A DNA stretch of 64,000 nt from Gordius sp. MW1 (Eukaryota > Nematomorpha > Gordioida > Gordea > Gordiidae). Location: positions 26,164,001 to 26,228,000 of the forward strand of contig OZ038526.1 in the NCBI GenBank assembly GCA_964036665.1, written 5' to 3'. Under the pieces are notes generated by a model that was not told where the DNA came from, searched no databases, and saw only the letters and a program-made list of their open reading frames with translations. A program made the position numbers and the translations under genes. Below, piece after piece: positions 53,652 to 64,000 of this stretch. Each line of letters starts with the position of its first letter. Positions within the stretch are counted from its first letter, which is position 1.

Positions 53652-55346
53652 TACTAGCTGAACCCGGCAAACGTTGTTTTGCCATTTACCCGGGTGTATT
53701 AGCAGAATATATATCATTTTATAGATAAGTTTCAATAGATTAAGAATATATCAAATATAATTGGTAAGTGTTTATTATGCAAAGATTTTTAAACAAATAG
53801 TTAAAGAGGGTCCAAGGCCCAGGCCCACCCAAGAGAGAAAACCTGGCCCCATGCCCCCCCCCCCAAGGGAAAAATCGTTGGCCCCTTGGCCCTTCAAGCA
53901 ATTTTTATTAATTTTTTGTAATTAGGAAAGAATATCAAAATTATAATTATTTGTTTCTGAATAAAACTTTTAATTCTGAACTTAATAATGTCCGAAGAAC
54001 TGAGATATATCAACATTTATTGGCACTTTAAGTATTTTCATTTTTTTCCTTATTTAACGCGCAAAAAAGGACAAAATGAGATTTTTAATTTATTTGGCCA
54101 CGTAGGAGGGGACACGACCGTCCTATAATAATAATAATTGACGTGAAAAATAAACCTTAATTTTAAATATATTTTTAAGGGCATGGGCAAAGGGGGCGTC
54201 AATTTATAAAAAGGTTTTAAAAGAGTTTTGCAAAATAGTGGATCAGTTATAAATTTTCATGCTCGTTAATCAAATAAAAATATCGCGCCTGCCTTTATGA
54301 TAAAATATAAACAAAAGGCGGATACGGATACGCATATAGTTTATTTAACGAAAAATAACAAATAATTAATATTTTTAAGATAAAGTGTGGCGTTGTGCAA
54401 AATTCTGCACCTTTGTTTTGCACCTTTGCCCCATCCCCAAGGATATTTTTTTAAGTCAAATTTACCTATTAGCAAAAATTAATCATTAAATTTTGGATAC
54501 ATTTTTTTAAAGCCATCGCTAGAGATCTACAAAATGGTATTTTTTGAGGTCATAGTCTGGCCCAAGGCCCCCCCCCCAAGGGAAAAATCTTTGGCCCCTT
54601 GGCCCTTCAAGCAATTTTTTTTTAATTTTTTGTAATTAAGAAACAATATCATAATTATAATTATTTGTGATATCCAATGTTTCAAATCGTAAAAACAGCA
54701 GATGCCTACATTTATCCCCCCCCCCCCCAAGGGAAAAATCTTTGGCCCTTCAAGCAATTTTTATTAATTTTTTGTAATTAAGAAACAATATCTTAATTAA
54801 ATTATTTGTTTCTGAATAAAACTTTTAAATCTGAACTTAATAATGTCCGAAGAACTGAGATATATCAACATTTATTGGCATTTTGTTAAAATTATTTTAA
54901 TTTTTCTCCTTATTTAACGCGCAAAAAATGACAAAATTAGATTTTTTAATTTATTTAGCCACGCAGGAGGGGACACGACCGTCCTATAATAATAATAATT
55001 GACTTGAAAAATAAGCAAAAAAATGACTTTGATACTCAATGTTTCAAATCGTAAAAACAACACATGCCTACATTTATCACACTACAAACGATAGATACGC
55101 AGTCGGCAGTACGTCATGAGGGTGCGTTTGATTGACATTCGATTTAACGTCAAAACGTATAAAACAAACTCGAACGAAAACTACTAAACCGATTTGGCTC
55201 GAACAAATATTAAAACACGCTCCGGAGTGTGGGGAATAAACTGTGAAATTTTGAGCCAAATCGGTCCGGTAGTTTTCCAAAATTGGTGGCGGCATACATA
55301 TATACACACATATATACATAGTTTCATTTTTATATATAAGATTAAA
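53652..55346. mobile_element. Element nested in the RTE reverse transcriptase
   Basis: Begins ACTAGCTGAACCCGGCAAAC and ends CATAGTTTCATTTTTATATA followed by TAAGAT, replacing nothing: RT coding sequence resumes on either side (FNL on one, IIDTI on the other). The interior contains a repeated block: AATCTTTGGCCCCTTGGCCC, AATGTCCGAAGAACTGAGAT and GGAGGGGACACGACCGTCCT occur at 53857-54150 and again at 54716-55005, with a partial copy at 54568-54670. No coding region. Its start signature recurs in reduced form at 8236-8330. Confidence 0.72.
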
Positions 55347-55701
55347 TAAAAAGGGACTTAAAGCAGATCCTTGATGTAATATTTTAACCTGAAAAGGTTT
55401 AGAGTCTCCAACTGTCGTCTTAACGCAGGAGTTCATAAATATTTTCCAAAAGCAGTATATATGCGTCAAGGATATTTTATTTTCTCAAGCACCACCATAT
55501 TAAATCGCGAGGGACCGTGTCACAAGCTTTCTCCAAGTCGATAAAGACCATATGTATGTCTCTTATCTTTTCACCATATTTATCTATCATTTGTGTTAGT
55601 GCGAAGATTGAATCGAATGTGAATTTGCTGACCACAAATCCGAATTGGTTGGCCGATATTTCCACATCGTTTTTAGCCTTGTTTACTAAGATCCTTACCA
55701 T
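55347..55701 (-). pseudogene. RTE reverse transcriptase, N-terminal palm
   Basis: 55701-55477 carries NQFGFV and HMVFIDLEKACDTVPRDLI (FIDLEKA-D is the first catalytic block; C replaces Y). 55430-55347 carries LHQGSALSPFLFN. A frameshift lies near 55475. Confidence 0.85.
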
Positions 55702-56037
55702 ACGCTAATGACAAGGTAGATTGATACCTCTGTAAATGCCACAGTCCTGAGGGTCTCCTTTGCCTTTAAATAAGGGTATAATCGTGCTTGCTCTTCATTG
55801 ATTAGGAATTCGCTCTTCTATCAATATCTTGTTAAGGAGGTTCGTTATGGTGGTTACTCCTTATTTACGACATCCGAGCATCGCTTCCATAGGTATTCCA
55901 TCTGGGCCATTAACTTTTCCTTTTTGCAACTTGTTCATTTGTGTCCTAACTTCATCCTGCTAAAAGAGTTCGATCATACTTATATTTGGCTAAATATGGG
56001 GAAGGGAATCTTTGTCATTTGCAATTCATACGTTTTT

Positions 56038-56481
56038 TTAAAAATCCTTTCCACCACTTCCTTCGGCTTGAATAAGGTTTGACCCTTCTCGTTTTTGACT
56101 ATTAAGAACTCCGACATCGCGACTTTTCTTCTCCCTTATTTTGGCCAATTTGTACATAAGCCTATCGGCCCCTTTATGATCCAGTTTGTTAGCCATCTCG
56201 GTGTACGCGGCATTCTTCGCTATTGCAACGGCCTTTTTTGCGGCTCTCTTAGCGTCCTTATATTCTTGAAAATCCTCCGACTTTTTTGATTTATGCCACC
56301 ATCTATATAGATTTTTTTTTCTTTTGATGAAATCTCTAACCGATTGATCCCACCACCATAGTTCCCTATTCAAAGCTTTGCTTCCTTTGGTCTGTCCTAG
56401 AGCACAAATCGCTGTCTTTATGTCCTTAGTTAGTGTCTCCCACTCGTCATCTACGTGCCTCTGCAACTTCCTTGCACCCAA
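56038..56481 (-). pseudogene. RTE linker region between endonuclease and RT
   Basis: 147 codons, highly basic, with ELWWWDQSVRDFIKRKKNLY and EYKDAKRAAKKAVAIAK, characteristic of the RTE interdomain segment. The related fragment at 52487-52700 aligns to it. Confidence 0.8.
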
Positions 56482-56760
56482 GACTGAGGAGCTTTTTGAT
56501 AATATTCTTCGTTCGTCGACGTATTCTTTAGCATTTCTTATCGAATTCGAAGATTCTTAGACTTTTCTTCTTTCGGGAAACTCTTATGTCAAGATCCATA
56601 ACAAGAACGAGGTTGCCTGGCGATTTCTTAACCCGGTATTACTTTGCAATCCTTGATACTCCTAAAGTCGTTTCGCCGTATGAGCAGACAGTTAATTTGA
56701 CTAAATTGCTTCCCACTTATATAAGTCACAATATGATCTTCGCGTTTTTGAAAATAGGTG

Positions 56761-57307
56761 TTAACGATCGCCATGCCGTATGCTTGGGATACCTGGATAA
56801 GTTTTTCCCCTTCCTTGTTCTTCAGACCATGCCCATAGCTTCCATGATTGCGTTAATACCCGAGGCGATCTTTCTCTACGTGAGCGTTGAAATCCGCCCC
56901 AATAATTAGCCTTTCTTCCTGTCCGATTCCTTGTATTTCCTTTTCCAATGAATTGAAGAATATGACTTTTTTGATTCCATACACCCAATTTGGGGAGCAT
57001 ACGCGCACATAACGGTTAGGAGGCCCCCTTGATCTGCAATCTTTATCCACATTAGCCTGTCTGAACAACGCTTGAATTCCACCACCTTGTCCTTGAACGA
57101 TTCGCTTAGAACGTTACCCACCCCGTTTCTACAATTTGGTGACCCACTGTAGATTAGCTTGTCTCCTTCTCCGGCTTTGGTTCCGTTCCACCTCGTTTCT
57201 TGTAGGCAGGCGATGTGTACCTTTCTTCTTTTTACCATTCGTGCGACCACGATGATCTTCCCCGTCAACGTTCCCACATTCCAGCACGTTATTCGCATTC
57301 TTTCCAC
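56761..57307 (-). pseudogene. RTE apurinic-like endonuclease
   Basis: Frames 57307-56906, 57068-56853 and 57000-56761 together cover the domain: CWNVGTLTGK, HIACLQETRWNGT (catalytic Glu), GVGNVLSESFKDKVVEFKR, MCAYAPQIGCME and IIGADFNAHVEKDR (Asn/Asp pair). Two frameshifts disrupt it. Confidence 0.88.
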
Positions 57308-57599
57308 AACTAATTTCCCTAACCGCCTTTTGTAAGTTGGGCAGTAACCCTAGTGTATTTATTTTTATTTTTTACATTGCACGGGCGGGATATGCGGTGG
57401 GCGTCGTTTGTGTAGAACGCCCGAACTTTCTGTTGTAGAATTTGTTTGAAACTATAATGGTTGGTTTTATAGCCAGTATTCGACCTGACGCCAACCCTCC
57501 ACTTTTTTCACACGGACTAGGGACCGTCGTAGGTAGTGTTATTTTCCAGCACATGTAAGTCCAATTATCTAATAAAAGTTTATTTATTGCTTTTATTAA

Positions 57600-57830
57600 G
57601 ATTATTGTTTCCGGAGCGTGATAGCATAGTGTGTATAGGTTTAGTCTTTGAAGCAAGAGCTCGCAGGTTCAATCCCGCCTCTGGCACTTATTTCAAAAAA
57701 GATTAAAAATTACATCGTCACCACGGCTGTCAGGCCTGGATAGTCGAGCATCACCCCTTATCTAAATCTCGAAAGAAGCTGACCACCTTAGTGTGACAAA
57801 CAGCTATTGGAAATTAAGATTATTGTTTAC
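57600..57830 (+). repeat. tRNA-derived SINE-like unit
   Basis: GGAGCGTGATAGCATAGTGT (A-box-like) and GCAGGTTCAATCCCGCC (B box) about 45 bp apart, followed by a ~130-bp non-tRNA body (GTCACCACGGCTGTCAGGCC). No tRNA fold with a proper anticodon arm was found. Probably a SINE; its tail is not clear. Confidence 0.5.
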
Positions 57831-59010
57831 AACACTAAATATTTTATTGTTATTTAAACATGTAATTTACAACTAACATATTAACTATTTATACTATATT
57901 TATGTTATGTAATAAATAAATTTTAAAAAGAGATAGCAAAAAGACAGACTAATAATTTTAAGTACAAATTCATTATTATCTACTACTTTATATAAATGTT
58001 TAATAATTTAAATCTAATGTTTCTGTATGGGTTTTTTGAAATCTTCACTTGATGAGATAAAAAACATGCAAGATAAATTTCATTCTAGCCTTTATATAGA
58101 TAGCTATGGATGAAATGGTTGAGAAAGGAAAATTGACTTATATTGAATGCATTTTCTTTCTATCATCTATTCCTAATATTCTTAATAATTATTATTTAAT
58201 TAATATAAAAAATAATTCAAGCCTATGCCTTTTAAAGATTTACTATTATTATGAAAAACCACGTACTCTATTAATTGCTTTCAAAATACAAATTTATTAA
58301 ATAAAAAAACAATAATTTAATTATAATCTAATAGGTTAATAATTTTAATGCGTTAAACAATCAACTTATCAATCACCATTTTACACATCTAAAAATTTTA
58401 ATTAATTTAATAGTTTTGAAAACTTTTAAATTTATTTTTCATGATCATTCCCGTATTATAAATCAAAAACTAAGATTAAATATAAGAAATAAATTAAAAA
58501 ATATTTTAATTTTAGCTCAATAAACATTCAATTTACCTTCCTCACTAGTTAATAAAATATTATACAAAATAAAGATGGTGCTAAATTACTAAACAAACTT
58601 TCATCACAATTTTACATTCTTAATTTTTATGTATTGTATTAATGATATTTATTTTAAAAGGATGTTTTTGATATCTATTGAATATTTTTTTATTTACCAT
58701 ATTAAACTATTTACTTTATAAAAATTACTAATTTTATATCCCGTCAGGGTGGAGGGATAGTAATATAGAAATGGCAAGTCCCCGAATTGATTAATATAGT
58801 ATTACCTAATTAGAATATTGGTACTTATCGTTTAAATAATATATGCGAATCATCGCGTATCGAAAATTTTGATATGTAAAAATGTATCGGAATAGGAAAA
58901 GGATGGCATAGCGCATGCGTATATAAAAATCATTGATGGGTGGTATATCAGGATGCGTAACGCATGCGTATATAACATCACTAAAGCGTGATAGATAGCC
59001 ACAACTAATA
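57831..59010. other. AT-rich sequence, no gene
   Basis: Very AT-rich. The only structured part is 58850-58990, with repeated CGCATGCGTATATAA and TGATNGATGG-like motifs. No exon supported. Confidence 0.5.
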
Positions 59011-60760
59011 TTAATTGCTATGCAATTTATGGGCTCACTTTCCATTTTGTTTGTCACGCTATTCGTGTCACACCGAACGTGACCGAAGTCACACCGAATG
59101 TGACCGAATGTTTACAAATTAATTTATTTATGTTTACCACTGAGACTTCTAATAAGCCAATTAATTTATTTAACTAGTTTTTGGTTGGTTTTTTAGCATT
59201 ATAATAATACGTCTTTCGACTAAAACATAGGCGAATTATTTAATTTTGTAATGCTGCTGGGATTATCAATTTCTTAGCCTTAAACTAGGTGGTGAGAATA
59301 AATTCTTGCCATAGGTGTTTGGGTTAAATTTCGAAAAACGTTTTTGGTCGATATGGGTTAGTGGTAATAAAAATTGAATTTGCAGGACTTTGCTAATATA
59401 CAAGAAACTCACTAATAAATCAATTAAAGAAAAGGCAATATTAAAAGCATCAAGTCGTTATTATAAAGTTTATTTGGTGGAATCTTATAGAGTTAGATAT
59501 TAAAAGAGGATTTTTTATTGCTATGCAATTTATGGGCTCGTTTTTGGTTGTCCCTTGTCCGTCCGTTGTCCGTCCGTTAACCTCCAATGCATATATTTAA
59601 TTAAATTAATATTTTGTTCTTGTTAATACCATTGATAATATGACTTTTTGACCGTCCGCAGGCTACTGACCATTGAAAAAAATGACCATTGGCCAAATAA
59701 ATCGAATTTTTTTTTTCTCGTTTTTGAATAGGTTAACATTGATAATTACCCTATGCCCTCCACTACAAGGGCCTATGTCTCTACTGATATGGGCCCTGTG
59801 CCCCTACAAAAGTTTTAATTGCTATGCAATTTATGGGCTCGCTTTCCATTTTGTTTGTAACGCTGTTCGGTGTCTTCTTGTCTTGTCTTGCACCGAATGT
59901 CTTGTCTTGCACAGAATGTCTTGTCATGTTGTTTACTTTTAATTTTTGTTAATTTAACTAGTTTTTGGGTTCGAATCCCGGAGTTTTTTTGCCTCTTATG
60001 ATTGTTCTTGTTACTACCATTAATAATAAGACTTTTTGGCCGTCCGTTGGCTGCTGACCAATGAAAAAATGACCATTGGCCAAAATGTAAATCCAAGTTT
60101 TTTTTTGACTATTACGATTCTCCCTGTTACTACCATTACTATTATGACTTTTTGGCCGTCCGTTGGCTGCTGACCAATGGAATAAAATGATTATTGGCCA
60201 AAATGTGAATCCAAATTTATTTTATATTTTTTTTATTCTTATGATTGTTCTTGTTACTACCATTGTTTCGGTCGTCCGTTGGCTGCTGACCAATGAAAAA
60301 AATGACCATTGGCCAAAATGTGAAGCGAATTTTTTTTCGATTTTTTGGCTAACATTGGTTTATATATCATCTGTTGGTACTGACCAATGGAAAAAATGAC
60401 CATTGGCCAAAGTGTGATTTGAAATTTTTTTCGTTTTTTTTGATTCTTATGATTGTTCTTGTTACTACCATTGATAATATGGCTTTTTCGCCGTCCCCTG
60501 GCTGCTGACTAATGGAAAAAATGACCTTTGGCCAAAGGCTGAATCGAAATTTTTTTTTTGATATTTTTTGACTGATATTGGTTTATAGACCGTCTCTTGG
60601 TACTGACCAATGAAAAAAATGACCATTGGCCAAAGTGTGAATCGAATTTTTTTTTTCGTTTTTTTGACTCGTATGTATTAATAGACCGTCTCTTGGTACT
60701 GACCAATGGAACAATTTAGCACATTTAAATTTTTTGAGATATCTTTATGATACCTGTGAC
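59011..60760 (+). repeat. Composite of end motifs, tRNA-like modules and TTGGCC minisatellite
   Basis: ATTGCTATGCAATTTATGGG occurs at 59012, 59517 and 59818. tRNA-like CTACAAGGGCCTATGTCTCT lies near 59763 and B box GGGTTCGAATCCCGG at 59967. 59990-60720 holds about six irregular copies of the minisatellite (GGCCGTCCGTTGGCTGCTGA, GACCATTGGCCAAA). Same components as 2400-7265, reshuffled. Confidence 0.75.
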
Positions 60761-60775
60761 ATTTTTAGATGCGCG

Positions 60776-60893
60776 GTTGTAACAGGCAATAGTGGAGCTA
60801 TTGCAAGTCGCTGCTCATTGTGACATTTTGTCATGCGCGGTCGTAACAGGCAATAGCGGAGCTATTGCATGTCGCTGCTTGTTACGTCGCAAG
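60776..60893 (+). repeat. Two tandem copies of a stable hairpin unit
   Basis: GCGCGGTCGTAACAGGCAAT followed by AGCGGAGCTATTGC occurs twice about 65 bp apart. CAATAGCGGAGCTATTG folds into a hairpin, and in the second copy outer GTAAC/GTTAC can pair around it. A single diverged start is seen near 5350. Possibly a structured RNA or an element end. Confidence 0.6.
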
Positions 60894-61097
60894 TCCATTA
60901 TTATTATTCAATTAAATTTCATTATTCTCCTTTATGTATATTTGCAACTTTTTATGTTTGTTATTAAGTTTTATTAATTATATTGTCTGGGTTTCTAAAT
61001 TAATTTTTTATTATTATTAATTGCTATGCAGCTTATATTATTAATGGAAAATTTGTATAAATAATTAACTAATAATAATAATAATTTTGCAATTAAT

Positions 61098-61355
61098 ACC
61101 CCCTATAGGCATTCTCGCCCCTTCCCACCTTTCTCGCCCATAAATTCCATAGCAAATATGCTACATTTATACGGAGTATAGATGAGTCGTCTCCCCTTCC
61201 CTTCTCGCCCCTTCCCACGAGGGCGTGGCGCCCTTCCTCGGGAATCTGGGGGCGGAGCCCCCAGGAGATGGGGGTTTGGGGGCGTAGCCCCCAACGGAGA
61301 ACTGGGGGCGGAGCCCCCAGCAGGGGGTCTGGGGGCGAAGCCCCCAGTTACGTAT
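61098..61355 (-). repeat. End module plus four-hairpin GC array
   Basis: CCCCTATAGGCATTCTCGCC and CATAAATTCCATAGCAAATA, then four GGGGGCGGAGCCCCC-type palindromes at 61244-61348. Same family as 6165-6452. Confidence 0.8.
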
Positions 61356-62921
61356 CTATATAATTGTCACTTTATCAGATTATCATCAAGGTGGATAAAA
61401 CGGTAAACATTTTATGCGTTTATTATAGTGTTGTGAATGGCGATTGAGGTCTTCATAAAAGAGCCTCACCCACATTCCTAGTCTCCTTTTCTTGTGAAGA
61501 CACTCAATGTGGGTGTGTTGCAAAACGACCACTCGTGTATTACTTTTTTCATAAAGACCCTGATGGACCACTAGATATATGTTTAGGGGGTGTTAGCTAG
61601 TTGTTATTTTAAAACTATTTTCTATTTTTATCTTTTAACTTATTTTTATATCTAGCAAGTAAAAGCACAACAAACATTTTATTTCAAAAAATCAATTTAT
61701 TAACATAGTGATATAACAACTAAACCAATTAGATTATTTATAAAGAGTTCCAGCTATTTATTAAACATACATTATATTTTAAATTAGCAGACGGCAAATT
61801 GCTCCTTTTATTTATCATCCTGATTTAGTAATTAATTTTTAAACTCTATATTTTTAATGCCAAATTATTCTTGTTTGTAAGTGTTATTAATTAAACGAAA
61901 ATATATTTTTTGAAATAACCATTAAGCTCTATATTTTTATTTTCCCGAATCTTCTTAAGGTGTCCGTCCCTGTTTTTAAAAAAATTTGTTGTCTAATATT
62001 TTTTAACTTATATTTCCGGGCTTAAACATATACTTCAAAATTTGATTAATTTTATAATAACTTTTTTAATAATTAAGAAAGCGAATTAATCCCAGGTGCC
62101 CCAGTATCCCTATTTTAACTCAAAAATTTCAATAAATTAATGAAACTCTTATTTTAAAACTAACAACTGAAGTGAGTGCTAGTATTAATGATGCTTACAT
62201 TACAACTCGTAGCTTCCATATCATAGGTTTGGCAATATATAAACATAAATCGAAAAACATTTGTTTATCCACAGTGTTGCTATTTTATGTTAAAATAAAG
62301 TAAATAAAATATTTGCACAAAGTACCCCTCCTGTTCATCCTTTTTTGATTCATCAATGTGGTGTTTAAATGTAAGTGGAAATTATTAGGGCACATGTGGC
62401 GGTTCTATAAAAACACAGCGCTCGCCCCATTGTAATTTTATCTACAATTTAGGACCATGGGGAGGGATTAGTAAGAAGAAGAAATCTTACATTAGAGAAG
62501 CGCATCTCACGATGGACCCTTATAATGCTCATGGTACTAAGTCTGTCTCCTTTTAAAATGCTGGTCAAAGATGACACAACACTAGTCGATGAGCAGGGTA
62601 TCTAGTCTATGATTGTGCCTTCTTTTTATTTGCGCACTTCGGAATATACAATAGTTTCAATAGTTTGTCAATACATCGAAAAATGAAAAGATGTAACATT
62701 GGTCTGTTATAATGCGCGATATTTAATTTGAAAACTCTTTAATAAATAAATGGATGTGCCCAAATTATTAAAACAATTATCCTTATCATTAAAAAATAAG
62801 AGTAATGAAAATTATTTATACCTATATGTTATTATTGCATTTAGGCCTTTCACCGGATAATCTTATCATATGCCTCAAGATAATTACAAGGTATCTAAAT
62901 AATACAATTTTTTATTCTTAG
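61356..62921. other. No gene recognised
   Basis: AT-rich with a more mixed stretch at 62390-62640 (open over short ranges in several frames, no domain, no clear splice context). 61436-61560 contains a pair of inverted CCCACATT/AATGTGGG motifs. Nothing firm. Confidence 0.45.
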
Positions 62922-62925
62922 TTCT

Positions 62926-63776
62926 ATGTCTTCATGCAATCAAACTGTTGATCAATGCGTAGAACAAATCAAGAAAAAATGTAAGATATGTTTTAATTAT
63001 TTGCATATCTTTTAGTGGATAAAACAAATCCTAACAATATTAATCAAATACTAGCTATTATTGCAAAACTTAAGGAACAAGTATTTGTAAAAATACTTAT
63101 GTGTATCTTAATTTTAGACAGATTCTCAAACACTTTCAAGGCTACTTTATTTTCTTCATTTATTAAGTGAAAATAAAGGCAGTATCATTCAAGTATATAA
63201 AAATATACTATGGCATCAAATAATTAGATTGATTTTTCAAAATACTTGAATGACATGTTTGAAAAAGATAAGGCATATTGCATGTTTAAAACAATTGCAC
63301 AAAGACCTTTACAAACTCAACCAATATGTGACCCAAGGTGCAAAAATTTGTGATTAAAATTTTGACAATGAATTGTTAAAAAAATTAAAATTGCTAATTT
63401 TTTTAATACATCCTTATTTTATGTATATTAAATTTATAAAAATTAGTTACTGGCAAAATGATCAAAATTTTAATGTCAACAATTTTGAAGTGTCACAAAG
63501 TATGTGTTTACCAAGTTTTTCTTTTACATATTGAATAAATTTTAAAGTTAATATTTATTTTTTATTGATACATAAACATATAATTTAATATTATTTAGAA
63601 GTTATTTTATTTATTATTATTTTTTTATTTATGGCTTAGAAGGATCGTATAAACTTTACTTGTTAGAGTGTCATCTACTGAAAGACTTAACACATGTAAT
63701 GGTGGATATTGATGGAAATAACATAAAAATTATTAGACCTGATTGGAAAGTTCAGTTACATGGTTTACCAACTGAG
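62926..63776 (+). CDS. Orphan gene with 35-37-bp introns, 3' end outside the model
   Basis: Six exons: 62922-62980 (ATG at 62926), 63016-63080, 63118-63192, 63228-63337, 63447-63499 and 63640-63776. They give 495 coding nt (165 codons), with phases agreeing at every junction and GT/AG at each intron. Introns are 35, 37, 35, 109 and 140 bp. The protein begins MSSCNQTVDQCVEQIKKKL, is helical in character (ILAIIAKLKEQ, LSRLLYFLHLLSE) and ends with a beta-like stretch HVMVDIDGNNIKIIRPDW. The last donor is GAG/GTATGA, so the gene may continue beyond the window. An alternative end exists at a TGA (63351-63353) if the fourth intron is not used. I recognise no family. An upstream exon ending before 62922 is possible. 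Confidence 0.62.
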
Positions 63777-64000
63777 GTATGAATTAAGTCTTATATATTA
63801 TGAGTTTGAGGTAAAACCTCTTGCATATGTTACCGATATTTAAGATACATTATTCAAATTATTTACGATTTCTATGCATGTATGAGTGCCATGCCTCTAG
63901 TTTAACTATATTTATAAGTCCTCTGTGTATATTATTTTATTTAGTACAAATTAATAAAAAATAATTATATTAGATACTTTTTTTATTTTTTATATACTTA
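63777..64000. other. Probable intron of the orphan gene
   Basis: Starts with GTATGA and stays AT-rich to the window edge; no acceptor followed by open sequence was found. Confidence 0.4.

Larger units (their letters stand above)
52800..57545 (-). mobile_element. RTE-like non-LTR retrotransposon, interrupted
   Basis: Minus strand: 5' region 57545-57310, endonuclease 57307-56761, linker 56481-56038, RT 56035-55347 and 53642-53305, C-terminal region 53242-52913, 3' end about 52800. The RT is split by another element (53652-55346). The endonuclease style (ITCWNVGTLTGK, LQETRWNGTKAGE) is that of RTE-type elements often mislabelled as craniofacial development protein 2. Multiple frameshifts make it inactive. 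Confidence 0.9.

Noticed and set aside
62450..62640. Mixed-composition stretch considered as a coding exon or snRNA
   Set aside because: Stops in each frame over short distance and no match to the conserved sequence features of spliceosomal RNAs that I know.

Overview
This is a repeat-dominated, AT-rich window of a eukaryotic nuclear genome, most likely an invertebrate animal. Spliced exons with GT/AG borders, RTE-, hAT-, Ty3/Gypsy-, Helitron- and piggyBac-type elements and an animal-style flavin amine oxidase support this. There are no bacterial operons. Real host coding sequence is sparse, and three split genes can be assembled by hand from phase-consistent exons: (1) a small secreted protein with an orphan sequence (13618-18767); (2) the C-terminal half of a flavin amine oxidase (44125-47130), one exon of which is interrupted by a 727-bp hAT derivative; (3) an orphan gene at the right edge (62926-63776) with introns of only 35-37 bp.

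Layout. 1-10210 and 18684-28838 are two direct copies of one segment, starting inside exon 4 of the secreted-protein gene and carrying MITEs, tRNA-like units, ~129-bp minisatellites, GC-hairpin arrays and a ZBED5/Buster-like hAT element. The first ~8.5 kb is almost identical between copies; the hAT part is clearly more diverged. 11043-12916 holds the tail of a second hAT, then a non-autonomous hAT with perfect 8-bp target duplication, itself carrying a piggyBac-type MITE. 13095-18767 is the secreted-protein gene, with a Helitron helicase fragment and MITEs in or near its introns.

28839-33839 is a ~690-bp tandem repeat block into which a Ty3/Gypsy element (minus strand, both LTRs, several frameshifts) has landed. 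Its 5' end and flank are tandemly duplicated (2,412 bp; 33549-38372). 35040-41381 is a foldback-like inverted repeat: long arms with a ~128-bp minisatellite on the inner side, around a small GC-rich centre. The left arm carries a 256-bp element with a telomere-like core, and the right arm preserves the empty site. 41382-44040 is a second, 5'-truncated Gypsy element upstream of the amine oxidase exons.

47690-57545 contains three copies of one RTE-like non-LTR retrotransposon. One is split by a 2,412-bp LTR element that keeps gag, protease and integrase but has lost reverse transcriptase and RNase H. Another is split by a different interspersed element. 57600-62900 holds a tRNA-derived SINE-like unit, AT-rich sequence, further minisatellite/tRNA-like composites and hairpin repeats.

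Exons were called by eye from open frames, splice-site dinucleotides and phase agreement. Family names rest on recognised motifs, not on database searches.
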